Shown here in pieces: positions 16,827 through 26,431 of a stretch of 64,000 nucleotides of DNA. Source of the stretch: Paenibacillus larvae subsp. larvae. Lineage in GTDB: Bacteria > Bacillota > Bacilli > Paenibacillales > NBRC-103111. A program made the translations under genes and the position numbers. The notes beneath the pieces were generated by a model, which saw only the letters and a program-made list of their open reading frames with translations, made no database searches and was not told where the DNA came from. The stretch is taken from NCBI RefSeq assembly GCF_002003265.1, contig NZ_CP019687.1:1426001-1490000 (forward strand), written 5' to 3'. The first letter of the stretch is position 1, and each line of letters opens with the position of its first letter.

Positions 16827-17039
16827 TCACATACATTTTTTAACCATTAAATCAATTCCCAGTAAGTCATCGGCACTCACATTAAAAAACAAGCACAATC
16901 TTCTAAGATGCGGAGCTGAAATGACACTTATGTCTTTTTCCCAAGCACTGATTGTTGTCTGAGAAGTTCCAATCTTCTTTGCCAGCTCAGTTTGAGTCAT
17001 CTTTCCATTTCTAGCTCTTAATTCTGCAATTGTTACCAT
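16827..17039 (-). CDS. Cro-like XRE family regulator
   Basis: The 70-residue protein is essentially one XRE helix-turn-helix (MTQTELAKKIGTSQTTISAW) plus a short C-terminal helix. It is transcribed leftward, divergent from the LexA-like repressor, in the classic Cro position. It would compete for the operators between the two genes and favour lytic or excisive expression. Confidence 0.8.
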   Translation of the reverse strand: MVTIAELRARNGKMTQTELAKKIGTSQTTISAWEKDISVISAPHLRRLCLFFNVSADDLLGIDLMVKKCM

Positions 17040-17077
17040 ATATCCACCGCCTTTTTCGTACTATGGTTATATTTTAC

Positions 17078-17173
17078 ATGATAATAAATCATGTTTCAAC
17101 CCTTTTTATGATTTATTATCACTTTTTTATGTTATACAATAGATGCCTCTGAGTTCTGTTGATTTATTATCAT
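17078..17173. promoter_or_regulatory. Prophage switch operators O2-O4 between cro-like and repressor genes
   Basis: Three 15-base sites related to O1 lie in the divergent intergenic region: ATGATAATAAATCAT at 17078-17092, ATGATTTATTATCAC at 17108-17122 and TTGATTTATTATCAT at 17159-17173. They share TGAT...ATCA half-sites. Their positions over the divergent start regions fit operators for the repressor and Cro-like protein. Confidence 0.65.
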
Positions 17174-17207
17174 ATATTAAGTATACTTAGTTAAAGGAGG
17201 TGAGACG

Positions 17208-17861
17208 ATGAGTACTACTGGTGAGATTATTAAGTTGTTAAGAGAACAAAGGGGACTAACCCAGCAGCAACTAGCCAACATTTTAGGGTTAAAGACCTAC
17301 ACTACTATTACTAAATGGGAAAGCGGGGACAATTTCCCGAAAGGAAAAGACATCAAACGACTTAGTGAATTTTTTAAAGTCAGTTCTGATTATATCCTTG
17401 GGCTTGAGAAATCCAATTCATGTATGCTGAAAACATCCGATTATCCCTTTTACCCAATATCTATATCGGCTGGTCAACCGATAGAGGTCAATACCATCAC
17501 GGAAGACAACGTGGAGACGATAACCTTGCCGGATGACATGATGGGAAAATGGGCTGGATCAGAAGACATTTACATCATGAGAGTAAACGGGGAATCCATG
17601 AATAAGGTGATTCCTCATAACTCGTTGATAGTTGTCAAAAACATCGAACTTTCTGAACTTAACAACGGTGACATAGTTATATACAGTAATGGGAACGAAT
17701 ACTCTGTTAAACGATTTTATAACGATAAAGTGAACAGTAGGGTAATTTTCAGACCGGATTCTACAGACCCAAGTTTCACGGATTACCTAGTATCGTATGG
17801 AAACATATCGGAAATTAAGATTCATGGTAAAGTTGTCGTGTATGTGGTTGATTCAGATTGA
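17208..17861 (+). CDS. LexA/CI-like prophage repressor (XRE plus S24 peptidase)
   Basis: This 217-residue protein has an N-terminal XRE domain (LTQQQLANILGLKTYTTITKW) and a C-terminal S24 self-cleaving domain: cleavage-region SAGQPIE near residue 85, catalytic Ser in GESMNKV near 130, and catalytic Lys in YSVKRF near 166. RecA-stimulated cleavage would destroy it after DNA damage and induce the phage. Start ATG follows AAAGGAGGTG. It is the only gene of the region with its own terminator (17866-17895). Confidence 0.85.
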   Translation: MSTTGEIIKLLREQRGLTQQQLANILGLKTYTTITKWESGDNFPKGKDIKRLSEFFKVSSDYILGLEKSNSCMLKTSDYPFYPISISAGQPIEVNTITEDNVETITLPDDMMGKWAGSEDIYIMRVNGESMNKVIPHNSLIVVKNIELSELNNGDIVIYSNGNEYSVKRFYNDKVNSRVIFRPDSTDPSFTDYLVSYGNISEIKIHGKVVVYVVDSD

Positions 17862-17865
17862 GATG

Positions 17866-17895
17866 AAAAGAGCGATTTATAATAGTCGCTCTTTT
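17866..17895 (+). terminator. Terminator after the prophage repressor
   Basis: AAAAGAGCGA pairs with TCGCTCTTTT across a ten-base loop, ending in a run of T. It directly follows the repressor stop. Confidence 0.75.
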
Positions 17896-17946
17896 CTATA
17901 GAAGAAAATATTACGCAAGGCCGTTTTTCGAAAGGAGTAAAAAGAA

Positions 17947-19170
17947 ATGGCATCTATAGAGAAACGTGGTAACAACTCATGGCGACTTATTGTTGAAGCA
18001 GGACATAGCCCTAACGGTAAGCGTATTAAAAGAACTAAAACTGTAAGAGTGGAAGATCAATCCTTGCTGAGGACAACTAAGAAATTGCGGGACTTTCTTG
18101 AGACGGAATTACACAAGTTTAAAATTGAAGTTGAATCGGGCGCATATATATCCCCTGAAAAGATGACGTTCGCGACGTTTGTAGAAGAATGGAGGGAAAA
18201 ATATGCGACCAAGCACTTATCCCACCGCACGCTGCATGTATATGAACAAAATCTAAAAAATAGAATCATACCAACATTTGGCCATTTGCGGCTGAACGAG
18301 ATCAGGCCGATTCACATTGTAAATTATATACACTCTCTGGAAAAGGATGGGGTAAGAGGGGATAGGAAAAAAGGCGGGCTTTCGTCTAGCACTATCCAAT
18401 ACGATCATAAAATTATTACAAATGTTCTTACACGAGCTGTGGAGTGAAACCTGATAAAGAGCAACCCCTCAGCCAGCGTCAAAAAACCAAAAGTTCAGTC
18501 TAAAATAAACATGCCATACGATGAGCTTGAGGTAGAACAACTTCTTGGAGCGTTACAGAAGGAACCATACCACTGGCGCATAATGATTACGCTCGCTCTG
18601 ACAACAGGAATGCGGCGAGGTGAGTTGCTCGGGTTAGAGTGGAAGCATGTCGACTGGAAAAACGGTGTTGTCAGTATTGAACAAAGCCTCACTCATTCGG
18701 AGAAAGGAAAGGTAATAATTAAAAGTCCCAAGACCGAGAGGTCTAGGCGAAACGTTGCGCTCCCCTCTTCTGTTTTAGATGAATTGAAAGATTATTACTA
18801 TTACTGTATTAGGGAAAAGGAGAATCTTGGGGAATCTTGGAAGGGGTGCGTAGACGTAGAAGGTAACCAGCGTAACTTTATATTTTCCCACCTTGACGGG
18901 AGACCGTTCCACCATGAACGACCTTCTTTCTGGTTCCGTCTATTTGTTAAAAGGCACGGTCTGAGGTATATACGTTTTCACGATCTACGCCATACCTCAG
19001 CTACTTTGCTAATCAATCAGGGCGTCCATGCCAAAGTCATCTCTGAGCGGCTCGGTCACGGAAATATTACAACAACCATGAACACTTACGGTCACTTACT
19101 CAGAACAGCAGACAAAGCTGCGGCCGATAAGTTTGAGAGTATCATATCTCTCAAGAAACAAGAAAATTAA
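17947..19170 (+). pseudogene. Tyrosine integrase with in-frame TGA
   Basis: The frame encodes a phage tyrosine recombinase: arm-binding N-terminus, core-binding SAM-like domain (FVEEWREKYATKHLSHRT), then the catalytic domain with Arg in TTGMRRGELLGLEW, HDLRHTSATLL and GHGNITTTMNTYGH with the nucleophilic Tyr. A TGA at 18445-18447 splits it; residues continue in the same frame (TRAVE then NLIKSNP), where relatives usually have Trp, so a TGG to TGA change is likely. Without readthrough the catalytic domain could only be made from an internal start, so the prophage is probably locked in place. Confidence 0.85.
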
Positions 19171-19214
19171 TTTTTCGTCCCCAATTCGTCCCCAAGTCCG
19201 CCAATGTCCTTTTT

Positions 19215-19238
19215 AAATCCTTAATAAATCAAGGATTT
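19215..19238. terminator. Hairpin at the prophage/host boundary
   Basis: AAATCCTT and AAGGATTT form an eight-base stem with an eight-base loop, just past the integrase stop and against the prepilin peptidase stop. It could end integrase transcription (TTTT follows on the plus strand). Together with the repeated CGTCCCCAA near 19177-19195, it marks the likely right attachment region; the partner site is outside the window. Confidence 0.4.
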
Positions 19239-19705
19239 TAAGGAGTGATTTGTACCCGGATATGCTGCAACTGTTTCAGGCCTTTTATTACATATTTGTC
19301 TCTTAACAAAATCGCCCGGAAAAACCACATTACTAATCCGAAAAAACGCCGGGTTAATTCCCGTCTCCATAGTAAGATACCAAGACCTATAAAACCCGCA
19401 TAAAGCAGGGAATACATCATACTCGACAGGACAAACGGAATGCTCGACCAAGCCCCGACCGCAGCAAACAGCTTCACGTCCCCTGCCCCTAAAGCGCCGA
19501 ACATATAAAGCAAGAGAAGAAGTAAAAAACCAGTTGCCGTAGCAGTGATCGCCTGGAAAAGGCCGGTCATGCCATATACCGCCGCCTGGAAAATAACGCC
19601 TGTTGCCAGGCCACCTATTGTAATATAGTTAGGAATGGCTGAAGTCCTTATGTCTGAAACAAAAGCTGTACAAATAATCACAAGTAAACACGCTTCTTGT
19701 ATCAT
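19238..19705 (-). CDS. Prepilin peptidase (A24 family, TadV/CpaA type)
   Basis: About 155 residues, several membrane segments, and the two aspartate motifs of type IV prepilin peptidases: DIRTSAIPN near residue 18 and GAGDVKL near 75. It would cleave and N-methylate the Flp pilin encoded upstream. ATG 19705 follows GGAGG and overlaps the end of the preceding TadE-like gene. It is the last gene of the leftward Tad cluster and abuts the prophage end. Confidence 0.8.
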   Translation of the reverse strand: MIQEACLLVIICTAFVSDIRTSAIPNYITIGGLATGVIFQAAVYGMTGLFQAITATATGFLLLLLLYMFGALGAGDVKLFAAVGAWSSIPFVLSSMMYSLLYAGFIGLGILLWRRELTRRFFGLVMWFFRAILLRDKYVIKGLKQLQHIRVQITP

Positions 19706-19712
19706 ATTCCTC

Positions 19713-20423
19713 CTATGCTCCCAGCCAAGCCCGTTCACTGGCTTTTCGTTTCAATACAATTTCTTTTTGAATAAACGGCAGAGAAAGATAGTAAATATAT
19801 TCCGCTTCGATTTCCATAAGCGAATCTGAACGATCCCCAAAATCCGGAAAGTTCACACCGGTTACGGTTAACCGGTCTTTCTGAAGTACGCTTTGATCTG
19901 CCATGTCGTATAAGACTGAAGTAAAAACAGTTTGTACGGCAGGATCAATTATCTTATCCCGAATAGCCTCTTTTCCGTCTTTCTTAAGTCGATCAGCTTG
20001 TTCCCGGATTTGTTTGACATATCCCAAAACCGCGACCAAAGGATCGGGTATATAAGCTTCGAACTGCCCGATAAATTCTTCCGCACCATCCAGCTTGTCC
20101 TTCGCCTCTTCAATTTTCCTTTTGATATCTTCCCAATTTGCTGCTGCATTGCTGTTTTCCACCTTACCCTTCACGCCTTTATAGATGAGCTCAACGGGGT
20201 ACATATGTGCCGCAAACTGTTTCGTTGTTTCAGAGACGGCTGTTTGCAGGGCCATTTCGGCAATATGAATACGGACCAGTGTAATTAAAAGAAAAACAAA
20301 TACCAAGAAAAAAGGCAGAAGAAGTGAAGCCTCAACTACCATGCTTCCCTCCGCTCTTTTTCTCCATGCCCATAATAGTCTTAGCGTTAATACGATAGTT
20401 CTGCGGTTTGTTTCCATTCGCAT
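19713..20423 (-). CDS. TadE-like membrane-anchored pseudopilin
   Basis: This 236-residue protein has a short basic N-terminus, then GSMVVEASLLLPFFLVFVFL near residue 21, the TadE signature of one membrane helix preceded by a Gly-Ser-x-x-x-Glu type processing site. The remainder would be extracytoplasmic and is helical and charged. TadE/F proteins are minor pseudopilins needed for Flp pilus assembly. Confidence 0.7.
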   Translation of the reverse strand: MRMETNRRTIVLTLRLLWAWRKRAEGSMVVEASLLLPFFLVFVFLLITLVRIHIAEMALQTAVSETTKQFAAHMYPVELIYKGVKGKVENSNAAANWEDIKRKIEEAKDKLDGAEEFIGQFEAYIPDPLVAVLGYVKQIREQADRLKKDGKEAIRDKIIDPAVQTVFTSVLYDMADQSVLQKDRLTVTGVNFPDFGDRSDSLMEIEAEYIYYLSLPFIQKEIVLKRKASERAWLGA

Positions 20424-20551
20424 CTAGTCCCCTTTACTTCACAAGAAGTGAGACCTGTAACCTCAAAGACTTTCATCAGACCCGGCATAAACCACAATTT
20501 TAATGAAGAGGCTGTGTTCCCCTGGACATATGTAGTTAATTTAGCAAGATC

Positions 20552-22639
20552 CTACTTCGTATTCATTTCAATCAGACTCTGCATGCGGGACATCAGCTTT
20601 ATGTCATTGCTATGAATAAAGAAAAAGAGCCGCAAATAGTCTTTATAAGTAAAAGTGAAGAAAGAGCCTGTAATTTTGGATGAGATTTCAACTTCTTTTC
20701 CTTCAATCAGCTGTTTCATATCTTCAAACGCCTTAACTGCGCCCTGAGCCGCACTGACCAATAATACGAGTAAGGGAGAACCAAGCTGAAATAATTCGTT
20801 CTTAGCCTCCATTAGAGCCTCCAGTGTCCGGATGGCCATACGGATAGAGAACATTTCCGCGTAAGCAGTCGAAATATTTGCTTTGCAGGATGAAAATCCG
20901 TACAGCAGATATTCTGCTTCCTGGCCTGCTAGTACGTGCCTTGAGGGATCAGTTAGAGCATGTTTGGATTTCGTTTCCAGGTCTAAAGTACGGTAGTTAA
21001 ACCTAGTAAGGGCAAATTCATTCACAAACCATTCATCGCGCCCGCTTTGTAAAACATCCGCCAATTTGCCAAGCAAGTCCATGGACTTATGGCCGGATAT
21101 AACGGGATTGTCCAGTTCATAGGCTACCCCATTCCCGGATAATGCTTCCGTCCCGTTTAGATTCATGTACTTTCTGAACAATCCATTCTCACCCTCCAGC
21201 TGTTTGTATGCCCCGTCATTATGAAAAGGCCCCTTTTCTCCCGGATCGGTACATCCTCCGTTCATAACGGATTTTAGCTGTGCCAGTACCTCGCTTATCT
21301 TTTCTTTTTGCTCTTTTTTCTGACTGTTTACTTCCTCCCGTTTCTTTTGCCTTGTACCCTCTACTTTATTCTGTTGTTTATGTACGTGTTCAGCTTGCTT
21401 CAAAACAGCCTGATTCTTCTCATGAACATCAGCCGCTTCTGATGAACGGTAAACGTCCGTATCCAAAACCTTGGTCTGAAATCCGCTGAAAAGAGCATCG
21501 ATAGAAGCTACACCTGTCTGGTAGCTGTGAAAATCTTCTTCGCTCAAAATCAAAATATGCCCAAACACCTGGCTCACCGGAAGCTCTTCAGAACTTCCCT
21601 TATAGGCATCTTTCACTTTTTGCAACTCTCCATTTAATTCGTCGTTGGCTTTCTTTGCATCAGTCAGAATAGGCTGGAGCTCTTCTTGAAGTTCATGGAT
21701 TTGCTTTTCGTCTTGCTTCACCTCCCCTTTAATAATCTGAATCGCAGCAAAGTATTGGACGGCAACCTCGAATAAATGTTCAAAGCTGCTTAATTTCTGC
21801 TGTGCTTCTGTAAGATCTTTTGAAATCTGTTCTTTGCTTTTGTCTAAATGCTCCCACTCTTCCTTGGCCGTTTCCGCAGCATCCCGGATCGATTCCATTC
21901 GCCCGTCGATTTTGTCCGCTTCCTCTTGCAGTCTCCGGATGCTATCACGGACGCTTTGTACCTCTTGCTTCAAGCTGTCTACAGTATGGATCCCAAGCTC
22001 ATCCGCCATGCTGCCAAGTTCATTCATCCGTTTTTTATAATAAGCGTGTCTTTCCTTGATTTTCTCATACAGCTTGATGAATTTTTTCCGGGTTTTATCC
22101 ATCAGTTCTTCACGCTTTTCCAGCAGCTTTTCTATTTTTCCGGCTTCTTTGGAAAAGACCGAGCCTTGTTTCATCAACTTGTCCGCTCCTGTCTTGATCC
22201 ACTTCTCCTTGATTTCCAATCCAAACTCGATAGGAGCCCGAATTTTCATCTCCTCTAAAATCTGTCTTTTTAAAACAGTGTGATTCACCAGCGTGTACAT
22301 CGGGAGCAAAGAAGTCGCGTTTTCCGTTCTGGTATCCAAAATACGGAAACCTTCCGCCTTCAAGTTTCCGGATAAATTATTGTCCAGGACGTTTCGGTAA
22401 AGTTTGAGAGAGTCCTCTTGAGAGATGCCAATCCCATAAAGCCCATAGGTTTGCACATCAGGCTGAAAGGCGGAAAGGACAGAACGTAAACCCGCCTTCA
22501 AAGCCTGTTCGGATTCTTTCTGTGCCGCTTTCACTCTGGCAAAATCAATCAGAACAGCCTGAAAGAAAAAGACGGGTACCAGTAAAAGAATGATGTACAC
22601 CGAAACTGAGCCCCTGCGGTTTTGCCAAAATGACCCCAC
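20552..22639 (-). CDS. Large Tad-locus protein with N-terminal anchor and coiled coils
   Basis: At 695 residues this is the biggest Tad-locus gene. After a TadE/TadG-like N-terminal membrane helix (GSVSVYIILLLVPVFFFQAV near residue 10) it has long coiled coils between about 155 and 480 and a C-terminal region with further hydrophobic segments. It would be an extracytoplasmic, membrane-tethered component of the pilus machine, analogous in position to TadG-like proteins. The reading frame is intact, unlike tadB and tadC. Family membership is inferred from context and N-terminus. Confidence 0.65.
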   Translation of the reverse strand: MGSFWQNRRGSVSVYIILLLVPVFFFQAVLIDFARVKAAQKESEQALKAGLRSVLSAFQPDVQTYGLYGIGISQEDSLKLYRNVLDNNLSGNLKAEGFRILDTRTENATSLLPMYTLVNHTVLKRQILEEMKIRAPIEFGLEIKEKWIKTGADKLMKQGSVFSKEAGKIEKLLEKREELMDKTRKKFIKLYEKIKERHAYYKKRMNELGSMADELGIHTVDSLKQEVQSVRDSIRRLQEEADKIDGRMESIRDAAETAKEEWEHLDKSKEQISKDLTEAQQKLSSFEHLFEVAVQYFAAIQIIKGEVKQDEKQIHELQEELQPILTDAKKANDELNGELQKVKDAYKGSSEELPVSQVFGHILILSEEDFHSYQTGVASIDALFSGFQTKVLDTDVYRSSEAADVHEKNQAVLKQAEHVHKQQNKVEGTRQKKREEVNSQKKEQKEKISEVLAQLKSVMNGGCTDPGEKGPFHNDGAYKQLEGENGLFRKYMNLNGTEALSGNGVAYELDNPVISGHKSMDLLGKLADVLQSGRDEWFVNEFALTRFNYRTLDLETKSKHALTDPSRHVLAGQEAEYLLYGFSSCKANISTAYAEMFSIRMAIRTLEALMEAKNELFQLGSPLLVLLVSAAQGAVKAFEDMKQLIEGKEVEISSKITGSFFTFTYKDYLRLFFFIHSNDIKLMSRMQSLIEMNTK

Positions 22640-22650
22640 TGCCCGCCTCC

Positions 22651-23664
22651 TTAATCGTAAAATCTCAGGACAATTCCGTTATTTTCAAGTTCCTGCCTTA
22701 AAGCTGGAGTTAGTCCTGCCGTGTCTTTTTTGAATATGTGCCATACGACTCCTTTTATTTGGCCTGTTTGCAAAAGTTCCACATCTTTCTTCATTTGCTC
22801 CGGTAGATTCGTTTTGTTCGTTGTATAAAAGGCTTGGTGTGCTATGCCATTCGCATCCAAAGCGTCAATATACCTGATCTGGCCGGAGGGAGTTTTGAAA
22901 TCCTTTCTTTCTTTTCCGCTGACCAAAGTCCGTACATAGGTCGCAGCATCATTGGCGCTGGTAATTGTTTTTGTATCAGGAATGTCCACATCGGCAGGTT
23001 CTTTTAGTAGGGACCTGGCTTCGCTTTTTGACACTTTATTTTTGATATCCGGAATATAATTTCTCGTAGTATCAATAGTTCGTATGAATTCTACCGGGTC
23101 AACCATCCGGTTTACTGCTTTCCCTTCCGCTTCTTCCAATGTAAGCCAGGCAGATAAAAAAACCGGGGACTTAAGAGGCTTTTGCAGTTCGACCTGAACT
23201 TCCTTTGTAAATAATGACTGCCTGTATGATAAAGACCCCCTCAGCCCCTCCGGAACCTGTGTAGCTGCTTGGATGAGCTTTCCTGAAGGACCACTGCCAC
23301 CCTTTGTGCTCGCTTCCCGGACATCAACCTTCGCATTTTCCCTGCCCGTCAACCAATCAAATAAAAAGGAGGCCCCCTCTTTGATTCTCCAGTACAGTCC
23401 GTCATGCTGGCCTAATCCATAATGACCGGAGCGGGGATCTTTATGGCTGTTATCCCATACGAAAGCTGCCCTTTCAGCAGCCACCTCAGCAGCCTGCCTT
23501 ACATATACGTTTTGATAACTAAAGACTCCAAAAAACAATAAACAGACTATAGAGAGAAGGATAAGCGGAAATAAGAGTGCAGCTTCCATGGTGAAGCTCC
23601 CGGTTTCCTCCTTAATAAGGGTATTTCCTCTTCTGTTCTGTCTTTTTTTATATAGAACTAACAT
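22651..23664 (-). CDS. TadE-like pseudopilin
   Basis: A 337-residue protein with GSFTMEAALLFPLILLSIVC near residue 23, the TadE-type processing site and membrane helix. The rest is hydrophilic, and includes a DAATYVRTLVSGKER segment near 240. It overlaps the pilin gene start by seven bases. It probably primes or caps the pilus with the other TadE-like protein. Confidence 0.7.
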   Translation of the reverse strand: MLVLYKKRQNRRGNTLIKEETGSFTMEAALLFPLILLSIVCLLFFGVFSYQNVYVRQAAEVAAERAAFVWDNSHKDPRSGHYGLGQHDGLYWRIKEGASFLFDWLTGRENAKVDVREASTKGGSGPSGKLIQAATQVPEGLRGSLSYRQSLFTKEVQVELQKPLKSPVFLSAWLTLEEAEGKAVNRMVDPVEFIRTIDTTRNYIPDIKNKVSKSEARSLLKEPADVDIPDTKTITSANDAATYVRTLVSGKERKDFKTPSGQIRYIDALDANGIAHQAFYTTNKTNLPEQMKKDVELLQTGQIKGVVWHIFKKDTAGLTPALRQELENNGIVLRFYD

Positions 23665-23894
23665 TTCTGATGGGCGGACGGCGTGCAGGGTGAAGTGGGG
23701 GAATCATTCAAGCGGTCATTCGCATTACCAAGCAGCTTGTTTACCCAACTTATGATCCAACCCCGAAACAGGAAGGCAATAAGGATCAAAACCGCTACGA
23801 TCAGAATGATTTCCAGGGTACCTATTCCCGATTCATCCTTCCAGAATTTTTTCCATGCCGGTTTCCACTTTGTCATTTGCTTCATCCTTTCCAA
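23658..23894 (-). CDS. Flp-family pilin
   Basis: A 78-residue prepilin: basic leader, then DESGIGTLEIILIVAVLILI with cleavage expected after the Gly before IGTLE and the conserved Glu at +5, a hydrophobic helix, and a short hydrophilic tail ending in a Cys-containing CTPSAHQKC. This is the structural subunit of the Tad pilus and the substrate of the peptidase at 19238-19705. Confidence 0.75.
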   Translation of the reverse strand: MERMKQMTKWKPAWKKFWKDESGIGTLEIILIVAVLILIAFLFRGWIISWVNKLLGNANDRLNDSPTSPCTPSAHQKC

Positions 23895-23905
23895 TTATTC
23901 TTTTC

Positions 23906-24774
23906 TCATCCCATCATCATCATGGCAGGGGCAGCGACAATCACAATAACGATCAAAAAAATAAGTGCCATGGGGAACACCAGCTTAGAAGAAGCTTCCT
24001 CCCCCAGAATGCGGGATACAGCTTTTCTCCTTTCCCATAAATCCTTGGACAAATTTCTTAATGCAACTGTTAAATCGTGACCGCCTCGTTTATAGTTCAG
24101 CAAAACTGTAGTCGTGAACATGGAGATTTCCTGCATTGAGCATCTTCTGGTTAATTCCCCTAATGATTTATTTAGAGAAACATTCATCAGTAATTCCCGC
24201 TTGCATTTTATAAGCTCTGCCTGCAGCGGACTTAATGGTTTCTCTGCCCGGTCATCAATACAACGAATAAAAGAAGCTTGAACTGTCTCACCCGCATCCA
24301 CAAGCAGAATGATCTTGTTTAGAAATTCCGGAAGCTCAATCAGAATGGAGTGTTTCTTTTTCTTCAGTTTTTGATCAAGAGTACGAAAGAGAAGGGCAGG
24401 GGTGATTCCTGCTCCCGCCAAACCGAATATAACTAGCACAGGTCCTTCTCCCGAAACTAATCCAAGTAAGATAAATCCCGCCAATACAATAAATGAGAGA
24501 GACAGCATTTCTACCGCATAATATTTGGTTCGGATAGCCTGCTGTCTGGGACCGTATACACCGGATATCAACTGCATCAAACGGACATGTAAATAGGAAA
24601 ATCTGTCTAATAGCTTTCCTTTCTCAACAATAATTAAAAATGCGGGGGCAGTTAATCTGCATCTAAGGGATAGGCCAATTCCCGCTCCAGCTCCGTAAAT
24701 CTCGGTTTTCCGTATGAATGAAAAGAGATAAAGCCGATACCCAAACCAATGAAACAAACCATCAGAATCCACAT
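23906..24774 (-). pseudogene. tadC: tadC, inner-membrane platform protein, frameshifted
   Basis: The main frame encodes the T2SS-F type platform protein (LPEFLNKIILLVDAGETVQAS, then SLNKSLGELTRRC and a C-terminal helix pair). The proper N-terminus, a membrane helix MWILMVCFIGLGIGFISF starting at ATG 24774, lies in another frame that stops near 24655. A one-base change between about 24655 and 24690 joins them. The GTG-started ORF at 24772 has a nonsensical N-terminus. TadC assembles the Flp pilus together with TadB. Confidence 0.7.
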
Positions 24775-24778
24775 GCTC

Positions 24779-25692
24779 TTATACCTTGATATCCATGATT
24801 TTTTTCGTAATCCATAAGCAAAGGAACAGTACAGTCAGCCCAATCGTCATAATAAGACGGCCAGCGCCCTCGTATAAAGGCTTCATATAATCCGGCGAGC
24901 TAAAACATAAAATCCCTATAATGGCGACTGGTGCGGTCAGCATAATTTTGGATTCAAATTTTTTTTGTGCTACCATTACAGAGATTTCCTGAACAATTTG
25001 AAGTTTTTCACTTATTAAATGCGAAGTTCTGCGGATAACCTCAATCAGATTTCCTCCCGTGCGTTTGCATGTGATAAATACATCCGCAAAATTCGTAATA
25101 TCCTCCAGTCCTGCCCGTTCTGCAAATCCAAGAATGCATGCTTCAATCGGCTCTCCGTTATCAAGCCTTCTTACCATAACCCCGAATTCCTGAACAATCA
25201 TGGCAGATGGATCAGGATAAAGGAGCTCCAAATCCTGTAATGTGTCTCGAAATGCATTCTCAACGGATTTCCCTGCGCTCAGCGAGGTGGACAAACATTG
25301 AAGGGCCTGTTTAAATTGCTGGTTCATTTCCTCTTTGCGTCTTCTCATTAATGTGATGTTACGGTACTTGGGTGTCAAGCATCCCCGGCAGCAAATAAAA
25401 AGGCCATGATGATTTGGTTATAAAAGATAAAACCCACAATGCCCAGTATCGTTCCTGCTACCAAAATAGTAAGAATCTTTTGTTTTGAGCTCATTGCATA
25501 ATGATTATAGTCAGTGAGACCAGAAAAGACGTCTTTTGGCTTCTTTTCTGATTTTTCCCCTAGCTGTCCGTGATAATAAGGTTTAGCAGGGACAGCCCGT
25601 TCTTTTCCAATTTGTTTACGTTTATTTTCGGCGATTAGCGAGGCCACAAAGATCATCCCCCCTATTCCAAGAGCCAGCAGGATGGTATTCAT
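24779..25692 (-). pseudogene. tadB: tadB, inner-membrane platform protein, split by frameshift
   Basis: Two ORFs (25375-25692 and 24779-25378) form one TadB. The first has an N-terminal membrane helix and a second pair (ILTILVAGTILGIVGFIFYN), ending FAAGDA. The second starts by TTG with TPKYRNITLMRRRKEEMNQQ and has the T2SS-F cytoplasmic domain and C-terminal helices. In intact relatives these are one protein of about 300 residues, so a one-base frameshift near 25378 is likely. Translational coupling of two halves cannot be excluded. Confidence 0.65.
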
Positions 25693-25698
25693 GTTTAT

Positions 25699-26100
25699 TC
25701 ATTCCCCTCCTTTCCCCATCATGCAAGCTGGAAGCTTGAGTCCGGCAGCCTTCAGCTTTTCCGTTTAAATAAACTTGCAGCCGGTGGAAACAAGATTCCC
25801 TACAACCCGCCCATCCTCTGTTTCCCCCTTCTCTTCAAAACGAAATAAAGGATTCATCTCAATTTCTCCGTTGCGCATACCAGCTATTTCATTGACCTCG
25901 GTAACTCTTCTAGAGCCATCCCTTAATCTGGACAAGTGGATCAGAATATCAAGAGCAGAACAGATCTGCTTGCGGATAACCTCAATTGGAAGAGAAGCTC
26001 CGCTCAGTACCATCGTCTCCAATCTGCTCAGCATGTCCCTGCCTGAGTTCGCGTGTCCTGTTGATAATGAATCGTAAGTTACAAAATGCATATAATTTTT
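25699..26100 (-). pseudogene. cpaF: 3' remnant of cpaF/tadA pilus ATPase
   Basis: Only the C-terminal portion of the secretion ATPase remains: STGHANSGRDMLSRLETMVL and QICSALDILIHLSRLRDGSR are characteristic. The Walker A half is missing: coding similarity stops near 26100 where the accessory island begins. An in-frame TAA near 25767 also precedes the last codons (TEKLKAAGLKLP). Without this ATPase the Tad pilus cannot assemble unless another copy exists elsewhere. Confidence 0.8.
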
Positions 26101-26120
26101 ATAACAAACCAATCGAAACA

Positions 26121-26162
26121 AAAAAAGAACCTCAGTTAGAGAGAATAAACGAGGTTCTTTTT
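26121..26162. terminator. Bidirectional terminator at the island/Tad boundary
   Basis: AAAGAACCTC and GAGGTTCTTT form a ten-base stem, with runs of A and T on both sides. It sits between the 26174 gene and the cpaF remnant and would insulate them. Confidence 0.7.
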
Positions 26163-26173
26163 GCTTAATCATT

Positions 26174-26431
26174 TCATCTCATCAGTTCCATTCCATCATC
26201 TAAACCAAACTTATATGCAAAAGAACAAGCCAACATACTTTGTTTAATATATAGGTCCTCTAGCTCAACTAATAAATACCGGTCACCCTCATTGGTCTGA
26301 GCCTTTAAATTAATAATAATTTTTAAAAACTTTTCATATTCCTCTTCGAATTCTTTTTCGTATGTACTAACCACATATTCCACTCTGTTTTCAATAGCCG
26401 GTTCTAACCATTTATCCATCAAGTTAATCAA
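26174..26431 (-). CDS. Small acidic helical protein (possibly DUF6809-like)
   Basis: An 85-residue, wholly helical acidic protein (EYVVSTYEKEFEEEYEKFL, then LEDLYIKQSMLACSFAYKFG and GMELM at the end). The C-terminal pattern recalls small phage or element proteins of the DUF6809 kind, from memory only. The ATG follows a modest GGGGAG ribosome site. It lies downstream of the agr-like operon. Confidence 0.45.
   Translation of the reverse strand: MINLMDKWLEPAIENRVEYVVSTYEKEFEEEYEKFLKIIINLKAQTNEGDRYLLVELEDLYIKQSMLACSFAYKFGLDDGMELMR

Noticed and set aside
21280-22283. Several plus-strand ORFs inside the 695-residue Tad gene
   Set aside because: They are shadows of an intact coding frame on the other strand and lack ribosome sites.
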